Positions 17,187 to 26,228 of a stretch of DNA of 64,000 nt are shown here, piece after piece; the first letter of the stretch is position 1, and each line of letters starts with the position of its first letter. The DNA lies in assembly GCF_037120725.1 (NCBI RefSeq), contig NZ_JBBAXC010000007.1, positions 155,094 to 219,093 on the forward strand. Direction: 5' to 3'. A model generated the notes under the pieces. It was not told the DNA's origin, did not search any database, and saw only the letters and a program-made list of their open reading frames with translations. Made by a program: the position numbers and the translations under genes. The DNA is from Bacillus spongiae (lineage in GTDB: Bacteria > Bacillota > Bacilli > Bacillales > Bacillaceae_K).

Positions 17187-18719
17187 TTATCTAATGACAA
17201 TATACGGCCTCATCATTTCGTAGTCCTCATGTTCTAGTATGTGACAATGCCATACGTATAGACCTGTATATGGTCCAAACACCATTATAATTCGAGTGAT
17301 TTCTGCTGGGTTTGCTCGAACTGTATCCTTCCAGCCTGCTTCATTCGTTTCAGGTCGTATTTTCGGACCAGTTGTTACGACTTTTCCATTTTTTTCGTAA
17401 ACATCTTGATCAAATGATTGACGATCAAGAATTTGGAAGCGAACAAGGTGTAAGTGAATGGGGTGTGTTGCTCCAGTCATGTTTATGAAACTCCAAATTT
17501 CTGTCGTCCATAATGAAGGGTTTTCTGTTATAGGTTCAGACCAAAAGCGATCATCTAGGAGGTGTATATTCCGTTTCACAGAATCGGGTCTTGTATTCAG
17601 TAGGAGTTTTCTTTCTGTATAAAATGGCTTAGGTACAAGCTTAGGTACATAGGATAATTTTTTTGGTATGTGACTTTCATCTAGGTTGGATAATGGTTTA
17701 TTCACACGAAATTTCATCACGAGACCATCGGAGGTAGGATCAGGAGGGTCTCCTTGTGGAAAAGGTGACATAGCATCGTTTCTCATCACAATTTCGTTCC
17801 CCGCTTCATGAGAAAAATCTATGATAATATCTGCCCGTTCAGCAGGAGCAAGTAGTAGTTTATCAACCTTAACAGTGTAAGGTAGGAGGCCTTGATCTGT
17901 TCCAACTTGATAGAAAGGTTGCGCATTTGATAGGGAGAGACGGTAAAAACGGGCATTTGCTCCATTTAAAATTCTAAATCGGTAACGTCGAGGCTCTACA
18001 TTTAAATACGGCCATATTTTTCCATTAACTAGATTAACTTTGCCAAAAAAATCAGGAACAACAGAAGGATTAATACTTGGAATAGGGGGGTCTGGTTGAG
18101 AAGGATAAAAAAGAGCTCCACTTGAGTCAAACGATCGATCTTGAATGAGTAATGGAATATCATAAGAACCCTTTGGAAGAGGGAGTAATTGCTCTTCTTG
18201 ATCATGGATAATATAAAAGCCTGCCAACCCAGCATATATATTTAATCTTGTAATTCCCATGGCATGGTCATGATACCAAAGTGTCGTTGCAGGCTGTTGA
18301 TTCGGATATTCATACAGCTTAGTTCTAAAGTAAGGGCCTACAATCTCGAAATTATTAGTAAACCATGCCTCGGGATAGCCATCGCTCAAATCTGGTGTCA
18401 CTCCACCATGAAGGTGGACGACTGTCCGGACTTCTGGTTTGTCTTCTTCAGCTCCGTGCACCGTCGTGTCAATCGGAAGGATATGTTGACATGGTAATTC
18501 ATTAGTCCATAAAACAATGATTGGCTCATATCGCGAGACCCTAAAGGTAGGTCCAGGATATAGTCCGTTATAGCCCCAAATGGTAGTAGGAGGTAAATCA
18601 CGATGAAGCTTTTGTCTACACTGTCGCATGCTGACATGGTAAAAAGGCATCCCGTTATAGGTTGAAATGGGATGAATAGGCTCTGTTGAGGGGAGTGGGT
18701 CAACAAATGGTTCAAGCAT
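17187..18719 (-). CDS. cotA: Spore coat multicopper oxidase (laccase) CotA
   Basis: A 510-residue three-domain copper oxidase. All four copper-binding clusters are visible: HLHGG, WYHDH, HPIHLH and the C-terminal HCHILEHEDYEMM with the type 1 copper axial Met. B. subtilis CotA (513 residues) has the same length and begins with a similar proline-rich FVDPLP segment. It oxidises phenolic substrates and helps form the brown spore pigment in the outer coat. The ATG at 18719 has AAAGGAGGG before it; an upstream in-frame ATG falls inside a 19-bp inverted repeat and is unlikely. The gene implies an endospore former. Confidence 0.95.
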   Translation of the reverse strand: MLEPFVDPLPSTEPIHPISTYNGMPFYHVSMRQCRQKLHRDLPPTTIWGYNGLYPGPTFRVSRYEPIIVLWTNELPCQHILPIDTTVHGAEEDKPEVRTVVHLHGGVTPDLSDGYPEAWFTNNFEIVGPYFRTKLYEYPNQQPATTLWYHDHAMGITRLNIYAGLAGFYIIHDQEEQLLPLPKGSYDIPLLIQDRSFDSSGALFYPSQPDPPIPSINPSVVPDFFGKVNLVNGKIWPYLNVEPRRYRFRILNGANARFYRLSLSNAQPFYQVGTDQGLLPYTVKVDKLLLAPAERADIIIDFSHEAGNEIVMRNDAMSPFPQGDPPDPTSDGLVMKFRVNKPLSNLDESHIPKKLSYVPKLVPKPFYTERKLLLNTRPDSVKRNIHLLDDRFWSEPITENPSLWTTEIWSFINMTGATHPIHLHLVRFQILDRQSFDQDVYEKNGKVVTTGPKIRPETNEAGWKDTVRANPAEITRIIMVFGPYTGLYVWHCHILEHEDYEMMRPYIVIR

Positions 18720-18750
18720 GTTATCCCTCCTTTCCCTAAATACTATTTTT

Positions 18751-18795
18751 CTTTCATTAAAAATATCCATTTAATGTGGATATTTTTAATGAAAG
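18751..18795. repeat. Perfect 19-bp inverted repeat in the cotA leader
   Basis: Arms 18751-18769 and 18777-18795 are perfectly complementary with a 7-nt loop. There is no T-run after it on either strand, so it is not a normal terminator. It lies 32 bp upstream of the cotA start and may be a leader RNA hairpin or a small element. Confidence 0.8.
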
Positions 18796-18890
18796 AAGAT
18801 GTTATGACCTATGCTCCGTTTTTTTAGTGTAGCAATGTACATACACTTCAGGTGAAACCTCCTCTTGAATTTAAACGGAAGTCTAAGCGA

Positions 18891-19085
18891 TTAGACGATA
18901 ATTTCTTTTACACGGCCAACTTGTCCGTTTTCAAGGCGTACTTTTATACCGTGCGGATGGAAACTTGCATTTGTCAGAATATCCTTTACAACACCTTCAG
19001 TACGAGTGCCACTTCGTTGGTCTTTCTTCAAAACGATTGATACTTTTTGCCCTGTGGAAATATATTTCCGCTCTTGTCCGTTCAT
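18891..19085 (-). CDS. ywbE: YwbE family protein
   Basis: A 64-residue basic protein with the pattern GQKVSIVLKKDQRSG and TEGVVKDILTNASFHPHGI, recognised as the YwbE/DUF2196 family. The fold is a small beta barrel rich in Gly and Lys. The function is unknown. AGAGG precedes the ATG. The stop codon lies well upstream of cotA, and the perfect inverted repeat stands between them. Confidence 0.85.
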   Translation of the reverse strand: MNGQERKYISTGQKVSIVLKKDQRSGTRTEGVVKDILTNASFHPHGIKVRLENGQVGRVKEIIV

Positions 19086-19131
19086 TTATAGGTCCTCTTT
19101 TCATTTGTTTCCCTTATTATAATCGATTCAA

Positions 19132-19818
19132 CTAGATAATCGAAAAAAATGATCTCTGTGCATACGTGTTTTTTGGTTCTCTTCTGCCCATTTTTATCTC
19201 AAAATCTTTTGTGTTAGCAATAGCTGCTAGTGTTGCACCAGCGGTTTGTGCATAACTTCCAAATGCTTGAAGTTGTTCACCTAGTTTTTCTTTACCGCGT
19301 ACAATTAATGTTGCGGCAATGGCTTCAATAGCTGCACCTAAAGTCTGTAGAGTAAGACCGTATGTTGCAAGAGCGGCGTAATCTGTTTTACTTTGACTAT
19401 ATGCAACAGCTTCAAAGGCTGCTCCCAATGATTGAAGTGAATCACCGATTACATCCAATTTTGTCCCTTCTAATTCTTCTTCACCTTCACCTTGAAGTTG
19501 GATTGCCCCTGCTACAGAGTTTGTTGTATTTCCAACAGCCTGGAACCATGCACCGGTAATACCCATTCCGTGTGCTTCACTTTCTGGTGGCATTTTTGAA
19601 AGCCCAATTGCTTGGATAGAGTTCCCTGTTGCTTCTAATCCGTTTCCTATGATTACTAATTTAATTCCTGATTTTTCGTTTTCATCGTTTTCTGGAAGGG
19701 CAATGAGCGTTTCGCCAACTGCAGCGATTGCCGTCCCAAGTGCCTGCAGCCAGTTCCCGATGACTAACAGTAAATTTCCGTACACCTCCTCTGCTTCAGT
19801 TTTTCTGTAACGTTCCAT
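19132..19818 (-). CDS. Repetitive protein, DUF6944-like
   Basis: A 228-residue protein built from about six degenerate repeats of roughly 35 residues, each with a G-x-x-LQ-x-x-G-x-A-x-x-A pattern: GNWLQALGTAIAAVG, GNGLEATGNSIQAIG, GAWFQAVGNTTNSVAG, GDSLQSLGAAFEAVA, GLTLQTLGAAIEAIA and GEQLQAFGSYAQTAG. It has no signal peptide. The small-residue helices suggest packed or amphipathic helical hairpins. I recall this as the DUF6944 repetitive family of Bacilli, with no known function. GGGGGTGAGG precedes the ATG. It lies near coat and sporulation genes. Confidence 0.75.
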   Translation of the reverse strand: MERYRKTEAEEVYGNLLLVIGNWLQALGTAIAAVGETLIALPENDENEKSGIKLVIIGNGLEATGNSIQAIGLSKMPPESEAHGMGITGAWFQAVGNTTNSVAGAIQLQGEGEEELEGTKLDVIGDSLQSLGAAFEAVAYSQSKTDYAALATYGLTLQTLGAAIEAIAATLIVRGKEKLGEQLQAFGSYAQTAGATLAAIANTKDFEIKMGRREPKNTYAQRSFFSII

Positions 19819-20292
19819 TTCCTCACCCCCTTCAGTGGCAATACTATATTGTATTCAATATTTTGAAAATAGGTAGCACTCTGTTGAAATTGTGCTAATG
19901 TATACATAGGAAGAAGAAAGTAAAAAGACAGGTGCATATAGGAAGTTCGAAGGATACGGTGGTTCTTGGTTATGGTTAGGCATTTGGTGAAGGCTTCAAT
20001 AGGTTGTTTTCGCCATTTTCCATTCAAGTGGTACATAAATGAACCCAATTATTCCATTAAACTCAAAAGCCAAGATATCGAATGGAGAATAGCTCTATTC
20101 GCTATAAAATGATATGTGGCACACGACCTGTATCGAATCAACCATTTATACGAACATGAGGTGTGGAAGAGAAAGATTAATACATATCCGCCTTAAGGCG
20201 GAGGTGAAACCAATCGCAAGAGGTTAGAAGAGGTGATAAGCAAAATTTATAATTAAGTTAATAAATAATTAATAATTAGGAGTGAAGACGAT
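19819..20292. other. Intergenic region with one 16-bp GC palindrome
   Basis: The only notable item is TCCGCCTTAAGGCGGA at 20187-20202, a perfect palindrome about 90 bp before the MFS gene. It could be an operator for an unseen regulator. No small gene was recognised. Confidence 0.45.
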
Positions 20293-21546
20293 ATGTCGAG
20301 TGAAGCACGCGCTTTGGTAGAGAAGGAGCAGGTGAAATCCTCTGTTTTTCGCAACCGGAATTTCCTTTTATTGTGGATTGCAGCGTTATTATCAAGTTTC
20401 GGAATTTCCTTTTTTCTTTTTTCACAAAGCTGGTACGTTGTGAGTGTGTTAAATCTGGAAGCATCATTGGGACTAATTTATATTGCATCTAGTATACCTA
20501 GATTATTATTTATGATCATCAGTGGAACATTTGCTGATCGCTATAGCAAAACAAAGATTATGTTTATTTCTGATTTTAGTCGTAGTTTATTACTAGTAGG
20601 ACTTATTCTATGGTTTATTTTTGGAAGTGTGAGTATTTGGACATTTGTCGTCTTCGCTTTCTTCTTTGGAATTTTAGATGCCTTTTTTTGGGCGGCAGAA
20701 AGTGCCATTATACCCTCGATTCTAAAAAAGGAAAATTTAACTCGTGGTAATTCCATAATACAAATGACAAATCAATCATCCTTTATATTAGCTCCAATGC
20801 TTGCAGCATTCATTATTTCGTTTGGAAACTTTGAAATTGTGTTTGGAACAACGGCTGTTATGCTTCTCGTTGCTTCTATTGCGATTTCCTTTATGAAAAT
20901 TCCTAAATCGAAAGCGGAAGAAAATGCACAGAATCAAACATTTTGGGAAACGTTTAAAGAGGGAGTTAAGTATGTGAAAGAATCCCGCATGTTAACGCTC
21001 ATTATTTTAACAACCGTTTTTATGAATTTATTCATAGTTGGACCAATGACGATGGGGCTTCCCCTCTTTGTGAGAAATATTTTAAACGGTGATGCGCAAG
21101 ATTTCGGTTTCCTTGAGGCTGGATTGGCAGTTGGCATGCTGATCGGTTCCATTGTGGTAGCAGTCTTAAACCTACAGAAGAATAGAGGTATTATCGGTCT
21201 TTCCCTAATCGTCGTGTCAGGTGTGTTCTTTATTACTCTTAGCTTCTCTACAAGCATATGGGTTAGTATAGTTGCATTAGCTGGATTTGGTCTTTGTTTA
21301 GCTGGTTCAAATATTCCCATTGTATCTGCCATACAAGCTGCTGTAGAGGAGAAGGTTATAGGGCGTGTAATGGGACTTATCTCACTAGCTTCTATGGGGC
21401 TGATTCCCGTAAGCTATGCTATTACGTCTCTTGTTCTGAACGTAGGAATTTCGATTCATCATATTATGGCAGCTGGAGCGGTATTAGTTATGATGTATGC
21501 AATCTTTATTATGTTTCGATTTAAGGAAGTACGTGAATTACAGTAA
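20293..21546 (+). CDS. MFS efflux transporter
   Basis: A 417-residue protein with twelve predicted membrane helices. Motif A-like GTFADRYSKTK lies between helices 2 and 3, and the layout resembles macrolide-efflux-type (MefA-like) drug exporters. The substrate is not predictable. AGGAGTGAAG precedes the ATG. A GC palindrome 90 bp upstream may be an operator. It appears to be a single gene. Confidence 0.88.
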   Translation: MSSEARALVEKEQVKSSVFRNRNFLLLWIAALLSSFGISFFLFSQSWYVVSVLNLEASLGLIYIASSIPRLLFMIISGTFADRYSKTKIMFISDFSRSLLLVGLILWFIFGSVSIWTFVVFAFFFGILDAFFWAAESAIIPSILKKENLTRGNSIIQMTNQSSFILAPMLAAFIISFGNFEIVFGTTAVMLLVASIAISFMKIPKSKAEENAQNQTFWETFKEGVKYVKESRMLTLIILTTVFMNLFIVGPMTMGLPLFVRNILNGDAQDFGFLEAGLAVGMLIGSIVVAVLNLQKNRGIIGLSLIVVSGVFFITLSFSTSIWVSIVALAGFGLCLAGSNIPIVSAIQAAVEEKVIGRVMGLISLASMGLIPVSYAITSLVLNVGISIHHIMAAGAVLVMMYAIFIMFRFKEVRELQ

Positions 21547-21625
21547 GGACGGAAAAGGTGGATGTGTGGATAGTAAATGGTGCCAAGGAATTGTGGAATT
21601 AATTGAGTGAAAGTTGAAAATAAAG

Positions 21626-21653
21626 TAACCATGTACATAACCGTACATGGTTA
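21626..21653. repeat. 11-bp perfect inverted repeat before the oxidoreductase gene
   Basis: TAACCATGTAC and GTACATGGTTA flank a 6-nt loop. There is no T-run, so it is either a weak terminator for the MFS gene or an operator for the gene at 21725. Confidence 0.5.
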
Positions 21654-21724
21654 ACTCTATTGTCCATTCTGACTAGTTATCATGATATGAGTTGAAAGAT
21701 ATGTAAATTAAGGAGTGAAGGGAT

Positions 21725-22729
21725 ATGGGGAAGAATATAAAGTGGGGAATTTTAAGTACGGCTACAATTGCCGTAAATGCCATAATTCCAGCGATTTTGT
21801 CAGCAAAGAACAGTGAGGCTGCGGCCATTGCGAGCAGTAACCCTAAGGTTGATGAATGGGCAAGGAAATTCAATATTAAACAGGTATATAGAAGCTATGA
21901 TGAATTGTTACATGATGAGGAGATTGAGGCTGTTTATATTCCCTTTCCTAACCATTTACATAAAGAATGGGTGATAAAAGCTGCTATAAAAGGGAAGCAT
22001 GTTTTGGTAGAAAAGCCAGCGGCTTTAACGAGTGAAGACGTGATGGAAATGGTACAAATATGTAAAGAACACAAGGTGCTGTTTATGGAAGCATTTATGT
22101 ACCAATTTCAGCCACAACATCTATTTGTTAAAGAAATAATCGATTCAGGTGAAATTGGAGAAGTACGTCACCTTTCCTCCACGTTTACGTTTCCTTTAAA
22201 TATACATCAGCACACTCATGAATTTCGTTTAAATGCAAAACATGGAGGTGGAAGTATATGGGATGTTGGGTGCTATTGTATTCATGCTGCGAAAACGTTA
22301 ATTAAAGAAGAGCTGAAAAGCGTCTATGTTTCCGGTAGATTTCATCCTGACCATCATGTTGACATGACTGCTACAGGCATTTTAACATTTTCACGAGACG
22401 TAACAGCAAGCTTTCATTGTAGCTTTGAAGAAAGCTTTAGAAATACTTATGAAATTCATGGAACAAAGGGGACAATTTTTCTTCCGAATGCGTTTTGCTC
22501 AGATCGAGTGGATGGTGGTTTGGGAGAAGTGACAGTTATGAACGGTGGCGGGGAAATCCGAACAGAATTATTCAAAGCTAATCAATATGTGCTTCAAATG
22601 GAGCATTTTGCTGAGTGTATCTTAGCGGGTAAGGAAGTGTGGTATTCCGGTACTGAGACTTTCCATAATACTAGAGTAATTGAAGCGTGCTATCAATCCC
22701 TAACGGAAGAAAAGATTGTTCACTTATAA
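21725..22729 (+). CDS. Gfo/Idh/MocA family NAD(P)-dependent oxidoreductase
   Basis: A 334-residue enzyme with an N-terminal Rossmann fold (WGILSTATIA), the family hallmark EKP (VLVEKPAAL) and a C-terminal alpha/beta substrate domain (GGGSIWDVGCYCIH with the catalytic His region). Members oxidise sugars, inositols or related polyols; the substrate cannot be assigned from sequence. AAGGAGTGAAGG precedes the ATG. No sugar-uptake genes are adjacent. Confidence 0.9.
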   Translation: MGKNIKWGILSTATIAVNAIIPAILSAKNSEAAAIASSNPKVDEWARKFNIKQVYRSYDELLHDEEIEAVYIPFPNHLHKEWVIKAAIKGKHVLVEKPAALTSEDVMEMVQICKEHKVLFMEAFMYQFQPQHLFVKEIIDSGEIGEVRHLSSTFTFPLNIHQHTHEFRLNAKHGGGSIWDVGCYCIHAAKTLIKEELKSVYVSGRFHPDHHVDMTATGILTFSRDVTASFHCSFEESFRNTYEIHGTKGTIFLPNAFCSDRVDGGLGEVTVMNGGGEIRTELFKANQYVLQMEHFAECILAGKEVWYSGTETFHNTRVIEACYQSLTEEKIVHL

Positions 22730-22959
22730 TTGAAAGGGTCTTACATGTATAATGAGAACGGACAAGGCTTTGTTTTCATTTGATCCATAAAGAGGTTAAC
22801 AAGCACTCTAGTAAACATTCATTATTATCCGTGTTAGTAGTACTTATTACATCGTATAATCAATATTTTTTATCCGATTTCCATTAGATTTCCTTCCTTA
22901 GTATAGATGATAAAGTTATAATAGAAGAGAAATGATACACATAGAGTGAGGAAATGTGA

Positions 22960-23190
22960 ATGTATTTAACCGTGAAAGAAACAGCAGCCTATTTGTCTTT
23001 TCCAGAAGCTTGGATTAATTCTCTCATATTAGAAGGGAAAATCCGTGCCGTTCATGATGGGCAGCAATATTTAATTAATAGAGAGCAGTTTCAGAACCAT
23101 TTAGATCAAGTTGAAAAGTATAAAAAGCTAATGCTTGAATATTTAAATGAACCAATTCCAGAAGACATAGATATTAAGGATGAAGATTGA
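22960..23190 (+). CDS. Small excisionase-type helix-turn-helix DNA-binding protein
   Basis: A 76-residue protein with a MerR/excisionase-type winged HTH (MYLTVKETAAYLSF at 1-14 and IRAVHDGQQYLINREQF) and an acidic tail. Such chromosomal proteins are usually small regulators; the name does not imply a prophage here, since no integrase or phage genes are near. GTGAGG precedes the ATG and a terminator starts right after the stop codon. Confidence 0.8.
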   Translation: MYLTVKETAAYLSFPEAWINSLILEGKIRAVHDGQQYLINREQFQNHLDQVEKYKKLMLEYLNEPIPEDIDIKDED

Positions 23191-23218
23191 CCTCCCACAT
23201 AGGGAGGCTTTTTATTTT
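23191..23218 (+). terminator. Terminator of the excisionase-like gene
   Basis: CCTCCC and GGGAGG pair around a short loop and are followed by CTTTTTATTTTTT, immediately after the TGA. Confidence 0.9.
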
Positions 23219-23333
23219 TTAACTGATTTCTACCCATTTACGGGAATAAATATGATATTATTTAGTGATTCGAAATATTCAACGGATGATATTTAATATA
23301 AAGTATGTGTATTTTTATAAGGGAGTGGCTTTT

Positions 23334-24539
23334 TTGGAAGAGAAAAAAGAGAAGCTATGGAATTCGGCATTTATTATGCTGATGTTGGGGAATTTATTCG
23401 TATTTATGAGCTTTCAAATGTTGTTGCCAACGTTGCCTCCGTATATTAAATCGATCGGAGCATCGGGGCTTGAAATTGGTTTAGTAACCGCATTATTCTC
23501 AATTGGTGCGGTGTTAAGTCGCCCGTTCATAGGACATATGCTAGAATATCAAAATCGAAGACCATTAGTCATTAGTGGGGCAGTGTTCCTCCTTGTCGTT
23601 ACGATGGTCTACCCTATTTCTCAGATTGTAATTATCTTTTTATTATTCCGTTTTATTCACGGACTTGCATGGGGATGGTCCACAACCGTTAACGGAACAG
23701 CGGCTGTAGATGTTGTGCCAAGCTCACGATTAGGAGAAGGGATGGGGTATTATGGGTTATCTATCACTATAGCCATGATTATCGCACCTAGTGTAGGAAT
23801 TTACTTATATCAAGTAACAACCTTTACTACCGTGATTATCATTTCGAGTATTTTAGGTTTGATTGCGTTAGGACTGCTTTCTATTGTCCGTTACCGTACG
23901 CCTGAGCTTGTTCAAAAAACAAACCGAGAGGATTTAACTTTCTCTTATTTCCGTTCCTTTATTGAAAAGTCAAGTTGGTACCCATCCCTCATTACACTAG
24001 CAGCTACACTTGCTTACGGTACGATTGTGACGTTTATCGTTATTTTTGGTGAAGAACGTGGGATTGAACATATCTTTCTTTTTTATTTAGTCAATGCCGT
24101 CATGGCGTCTATTTCGCGCCCGATAGCAGGGAAATGGTTTGATCGAAATGGACCAAAGGGACTCGTTATCTTTTGTTTATCACTTTCCTTTGCGGGGATG
24201 TGGGCGTTATCGCTATCTTATTCAGCCATAGGTGTTATGATTGCAGGGGTTTTATTTGGAATTGGGTATGGATCGCTTACTCCTACCTTACAATCATGGA
24301 CCATTTCTATTACGCCAGCCAATCGCATTGGAGTGGCGAATGGAATGTTCTTTTCTTCTATTGACTTAGGGATTGGATTAAGCGGATTGCTGTTTGGTGC
24401 ATTAGCAGCATACGTGGAAATATCTGCACTGTTTCAGATTTCTAGTTTCTTTTTAATTATGGGAATCATCTTGACTCTGTTAGAAAATCGGAAACAAAAA
24501 GCATCTTATCGTAATGAAGTGAAAACGGTAGAAAGCTAG
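23334..24539 (+). CDS. MFS transporter
   Basis: About 401 residues and twelve predicted membrane helices, with the N-terminal LPTLPPYIKSIGASGLEIGL and FSIGAVLSRPFIG segments typical of the quinolone-resistance-like DHA1 group. A TTG start at 23334 is preferred because GGGAG lies eight bases before it; the longer frame from 23265 has no binding site and begins with non-membrane residues. The substrate is unknown. It is followed by its own terminator. Confidence 0.88.
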   Translation: MEEKKEKLWNSAFIMLMLGNLFVFMSFQMLLPTLPPYIKSIGASGLEIGLVTALFSIGAVLSRPFIGHMLEYQNRRPLVISGAVFLLVVTMVYPISQIVIIFLLFRFIHGLAWGWSTTVNGTAAVDVVPSSRLGEGMGYYGLSITIAMIIAPSVGIYLYQVTTFTTVIIISSILGLIALGLLSIVRYRTPELVQKTNREDLTFSYFRSFIEKSSWYPSLITLAATLAYGTIVTFIVIFGEERGIEHIFLFYLVNAVMASISRPIAGKWFDRNGPKGLVIFCLSLSFAGMWALSLSYSAIGVMIAGVLFGIGYGSLTPTLQSWTISITPANRIGVANGMFFSSIDLGIGLSGLLFGALAAYVEISALFQISSFFLIMGIILTLLENRKQKASYRNEVKTVES

Positions 24540-24545
24540 CTTTTC

Positions 24546-24578
24546 ATACCACGGGCTGAATGCCTGTGGTATTTGTAT
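24546..24578 (+). terminator. Terminator of the MFS gene
   Basis: ATACCACGGGC pairs with GCCTGTGGTAT (one mismatch) around a TGAAT loop and is followed by TTTGTATT. Confidence 0.75.
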
Positions 24579-24656
24579 TATAATGTTGGAAATATAGTGA
24601 ATTTTCGATATGATAGAATAGGAGAAAAAAGCTACATACATAGATGGAGGGATTCG

Positions 24657-25880
24657 ATGGAGAATCAATTAAATAAATATGCAGAACTAGCTGTAAAAGT
24701 TGGTGCGAATGTTCAAAAAGGACAATATTTATGGGTCTCAGCTCCAATAGGCACCGAGGATTTCGTTCGCCGTGTTGTAAAGGAAGCGTATGCTGCAGGA
24801 GCATCAAAAGTTCATGTTGAGTGGCAGGATGATGTAATTACGCGAACACATTTTGAATTAGCATCAGAGGAGGCTTTTCGTGAGTTCCCGGAATGGATTG
24901 TTCAAGCATACGAAGAGCTAATAGAAAAACGTGGAACCCTATTACATATTGATGCATCTGACCCTGACCTATTAAAAGGCATTGATGTTGACCGCATTAT
25001 GGCCTATCAAAAAATACAGGGAGAGGCGCTTGAGAAGTTTAAAGAGGCTATGCAAACGGATAAAATTAGCTGGTCCATTATTGCTTTACCTAGTCCAAAG
25101 TGGGCGACAAAAGTATTTCCTAACCTTCCTGAAGCTGATCGGATGCCGGCTCTTTGGGAAGCCATTTTCAAGTCGGTGAGAATTGATTTAGACAATCCTA
25201 TCGAAGCTTGGAAAACCCATATTGAAACGTTGAAATCTAAAGCGACTCAGATGACAGAGAAAAAATTTAAAAAGCTACATTATAAAGCACCAGGTACGGA
25301 TTTAACGATTGAGTTACCAGAGAAACACTTATGGGTAACAGGCAGTTCTGTAACTCCAGAGGATGTAACTTTCGTGGCAAATATGCCGACAGAGGAAGTC
25401 TATACAGTACCGGTAAAGACTGGAGTTAATGGATACGTTTCTAGTTCCAAACCACTTGCTTATCGAGGGAATGTTATTGATGAATTTAAGCTTACATTTG
25501 AAGATGGGAAAATCGTTCAAGTAGAAGCGAAGGAAGGACAAGAGTTACTTGAGAAGATGATTGCCACAGATGAGGGAGCAAGTTACATTGGTGAAGTTGC
25601 ACTTGTCCCACATCATTCCCCGATTTCAAACTCAGGCATTCTATTTTTCAACACACTGTTTGATGAGAATGCTTCCAATCATTTAGCGATTGGTTCAGCG
25701 TACCCAACATGTTATGAAGGTGGCGCGGAGCTTTCTGAAGAAGAGCGTAAAGAAGCGGGAATGAACGACAGTATCGTTCATGAAGATTTTATGATTGGCT
25801 CTGAAGCTATGGACATTGATGGTATATACGAGGACGGCACGTCTGAACCGATTTTCCGTAAAGGAAATTGGGCATTTTAA
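24657..25880 (+). CDS. Aminopeptidase, M29 family
   Basis: A 407-residue cytoplasmic metallo-aminopeptidase related to AmpS/AmpT. The C-terminal metal-binding segments are recognisable: HHSPISNSGILFFNTLFDE, NHLAIGSAYPTCYEGG and VHEDFMIGSEAMDIDG. The length is normal for M29 enzymes. It removes N-terminal residues from peptides. ATG 24657 is chosen for its GGAGGG site, discarding 28 upstream in-frame codons. It is monocistronic with terminators on both sides. Confidence 0.93.
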   Translation: MENQLNKYAELAVKVGANVQKGQYLWVSAPIGTEDFVRRVVKEAYAAGASKVHVEWQDDVITRTHFELASEEAFREFPEWIVQAYEELIEKRGTLLHIDASDPDLLKGIDVDRIMAYQKIQGEALEKFKEAMQTDKISWSIIALPSPKWATKVFPNLPEADRMPALWEAIFKSVRIDLDNPIEAWKTHIETLKSKATQMTEKKFKKLHYKAPGTDLTIELPEKHLWVTGSSVTPEDVTFVANMPTEEVYTVPVKTGVNGYVSSSKPLAYRGNVIDEFKLTFEDGKIVQVEAKEGQELLEKMIATDEGASYIGEVALVPHHSPISNSGILFFNTLFDENASNHLAIGSAYPTCYEGGAELSEEERKEAGMNDSIVHEDFMIGSEAMDIDGIYEDGTSEPIFRKGNWAF

Positions 25881-25899
25881 TTGTGAATAGGCGGTAAGA

Positions 25900-25927
25900 A
25901 AGGGTGACCATGTGAGGTTACCCTTTT
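25900..25927 (+). terminator. Terminator of the M29 aminopeptidase gene
   Basis: AAGGGTGACC pairs with GGTTACCCTT around a 6-nt loop and is followed by T residues. Confidence 0.85.
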
Positions 25928-26228
25928 TAAATGAGAAAAACCTTTGCTTACTCTCTTTCTCTTACAAATAGGGGAAATATTTGGCCAGTTTGAGTGTTTT
26001 TTTAAACGATTTGGAACAGCATGAAAGGGAAAATGGGAGATATATGATGTCATGGGAAGCCAATTCGATGATTAATTGCATTATAAAGACAAGATTTTAA
26101 AAAAAGAAAGGGAACATTTTTGAATTTCCAGACTTTTATTGATTTCACTTAATCATTTCTTTACACTATTAACGTAACGAAGAATATTTAGTGGTTAAAT
26201 TAGTAGGAGACTTTCTCCTTAGAGGGTG
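25928..26228. other. Intergenic region, nothing recognised
   Basis: About 300 AT-rich bases before the exporter pair. I find no repeat, RNA structure or small gene; a promoter must be present. Confidence 0.4.

Noticed and set aside
18720..18770. Longer cotA starting inside the inverted repeat
   Set aside because: The native start has AAAGGAGGG directly upstream and the shorter product matches known CotA length.
22960..23190. Excisionase-like gene as evidence of a prophage or integrated element
   Set aside because: No integrase, phage structural gene or attachment repeat is near. Small HTH proteins of this type are common in Bacilli.
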